In this document: positions 6,325-6,402 of the stretch, one piece after another | Numbering within the stretch: position 1 is the stretch's first letter | Layout of the letters: every line of letters starts with the position of its first letter | Assembly (NCBI GenBank): GCA_019416395.1 | Contig: DXXH01000116.1 | Location: 1-6,402, forward strand | Source: Clostridiales bacterium | GTDB lineage: Bacteria > Bacillota > Clostridia > Oscillospirales > Acutalibacteraceae | Direction of reading: 5' to 3' | DNA length: 6,402 bases | The notes under the pieces: model-generated | The model's database searches: none | The model's input: the letters and a program-made list of their open reading frames with translations, nothing else | Told to the model about the DNA's origin: nothing | Translations under genes and position numbers: made by a program

Positions 6325-6331
6325 TTCTCCC

Positions 6332-6401
6332 GAATTTTGGGAACCTGAGCTTCCAGAAATGGCTCTAGACTGCGGGTTTCCGGGTTTGGGGCGGTTCTAA
6401 G
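6332..6401 (+). repeat. 70-bp repeat, copy 2
   Basis: Second copy of the 6150-6219 repeat, 182 bp downstream, starting a few bases after the tRNA-like half breaks off and running to the window edge, so it may be longer. Many of the differences are transitions (A/G or C/T), as expected of diverging copies. Confidence 0.85.
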
Positions 6402-6402
6402 G

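Larger units (their letters stand above)
6085..6402 (+). ncRNA. Candidate non-coding transcript of unknown class (runs off the window)
   Basis: These 318 bases follow a strong promoter, contain no open frame of meaningful length and are full of pairing potential: the 6216-6234 hairpin, TCGGGA/TCCCGA (6270-6275 with 6328-6333), GTCGT/ACGAC (6302-6306 with 6314-6318), and small CCA/TGG and CGG/CCG hairpins kept in both repeat copies. No known RNA (tmRNA, RNase P, SRP, 6S, T-box, glmS, common riboswitches) is recognised. It could be an independent RNA, a long leader of a gene to the right, or a mobile element. Tentative. Confidence 0.35.

Noticed and set aside
6085..6402. T-box, glmS ribozyme, c-di-GMP or tmRNA element
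   Set aside because: I looked for their hallmark sequences (T-box bulge, glmS core, GGCAAACC-type motifs, tmRNA ends) and found none.
6150..6402. CRISPR array
   Set aside because: Only two copies, 70 bp long and 81% identical with a 112-bp gap, which does not fit CRISPR repeat and spacer sizes.

Overview
The window looks like chromosomal DNA of a low-to-mid GC Gram-positive gut anaerobe, probably Clostridia of the Oscillospiraceae/Ruminococcaceae type. This rests on the protein styles: a Firmicutes-type short NagB, a clostridial ECF S component, a Pro/Gln/Tyr-rich TM2 protein and a Ser-rich-tailed lipoprotein. It also rests on sigma-A promoters (TTGACA/TACAAT-like), purine-rich ribosome binding sites and intrinsic terminators. 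No species can be named from sequence alone.

Layout: (1) The 3' part of a plus-strand TM2-domain membrane protein gene enters from the left edge and ends at 457. A strong, probably bidirectional terminator (501-537) separates it from a block of minus-strand genes. (2) On the minus strand, read right to left, the 4351-2957 MATE antiporter and 2967-2041 EamA-type exporter overlap by 11 bp and share a good promoter at 4438-4410. Next come nagB (1946-1236, glucosamine-6-phosphate deaminase) and an ECF-transporter S component (1181-648), which form a probable second unit. (3) A separate monocistronic minus-strand gene (5918-4539) encodes an unusual three-part lipoprotein. It joins a siderophore/corrinoid-type substrate-binding domain, a peptidoglycan-binding domain and a poly-serine tail, with its own promoter (6033-6004) and terminator (4513-4485). 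(4) The right end (about 6050-6402) has no convincing protein gene, yet a near-consensus plus-strand promoter (6050-6078) points into it. It holds two copies of a 70-bp repeat (81% identical by my count, 182 bp apart), a perfect-register hairpin between them, and what looks like the 5' half of a tRNA-Ser(CGA) gene. The tRNA likeness stops in the anticodon stem where the second repeat copy begins.

Functionally, most genes concern the membrane and envelope: two drug/metabolite exporters, one vitamin/micronutrient uptake subunit without its energising module, one binding lipoprotein without its permease, and amino-sugar catabolism. The ordinary genes are recognisable families. The most unexplained part is the right-hand non-coding region, which may be a transcribed structured RNA, an element inserted in a tRNA gene, or an attachment-site remnant. 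The window ends before this can be settled.
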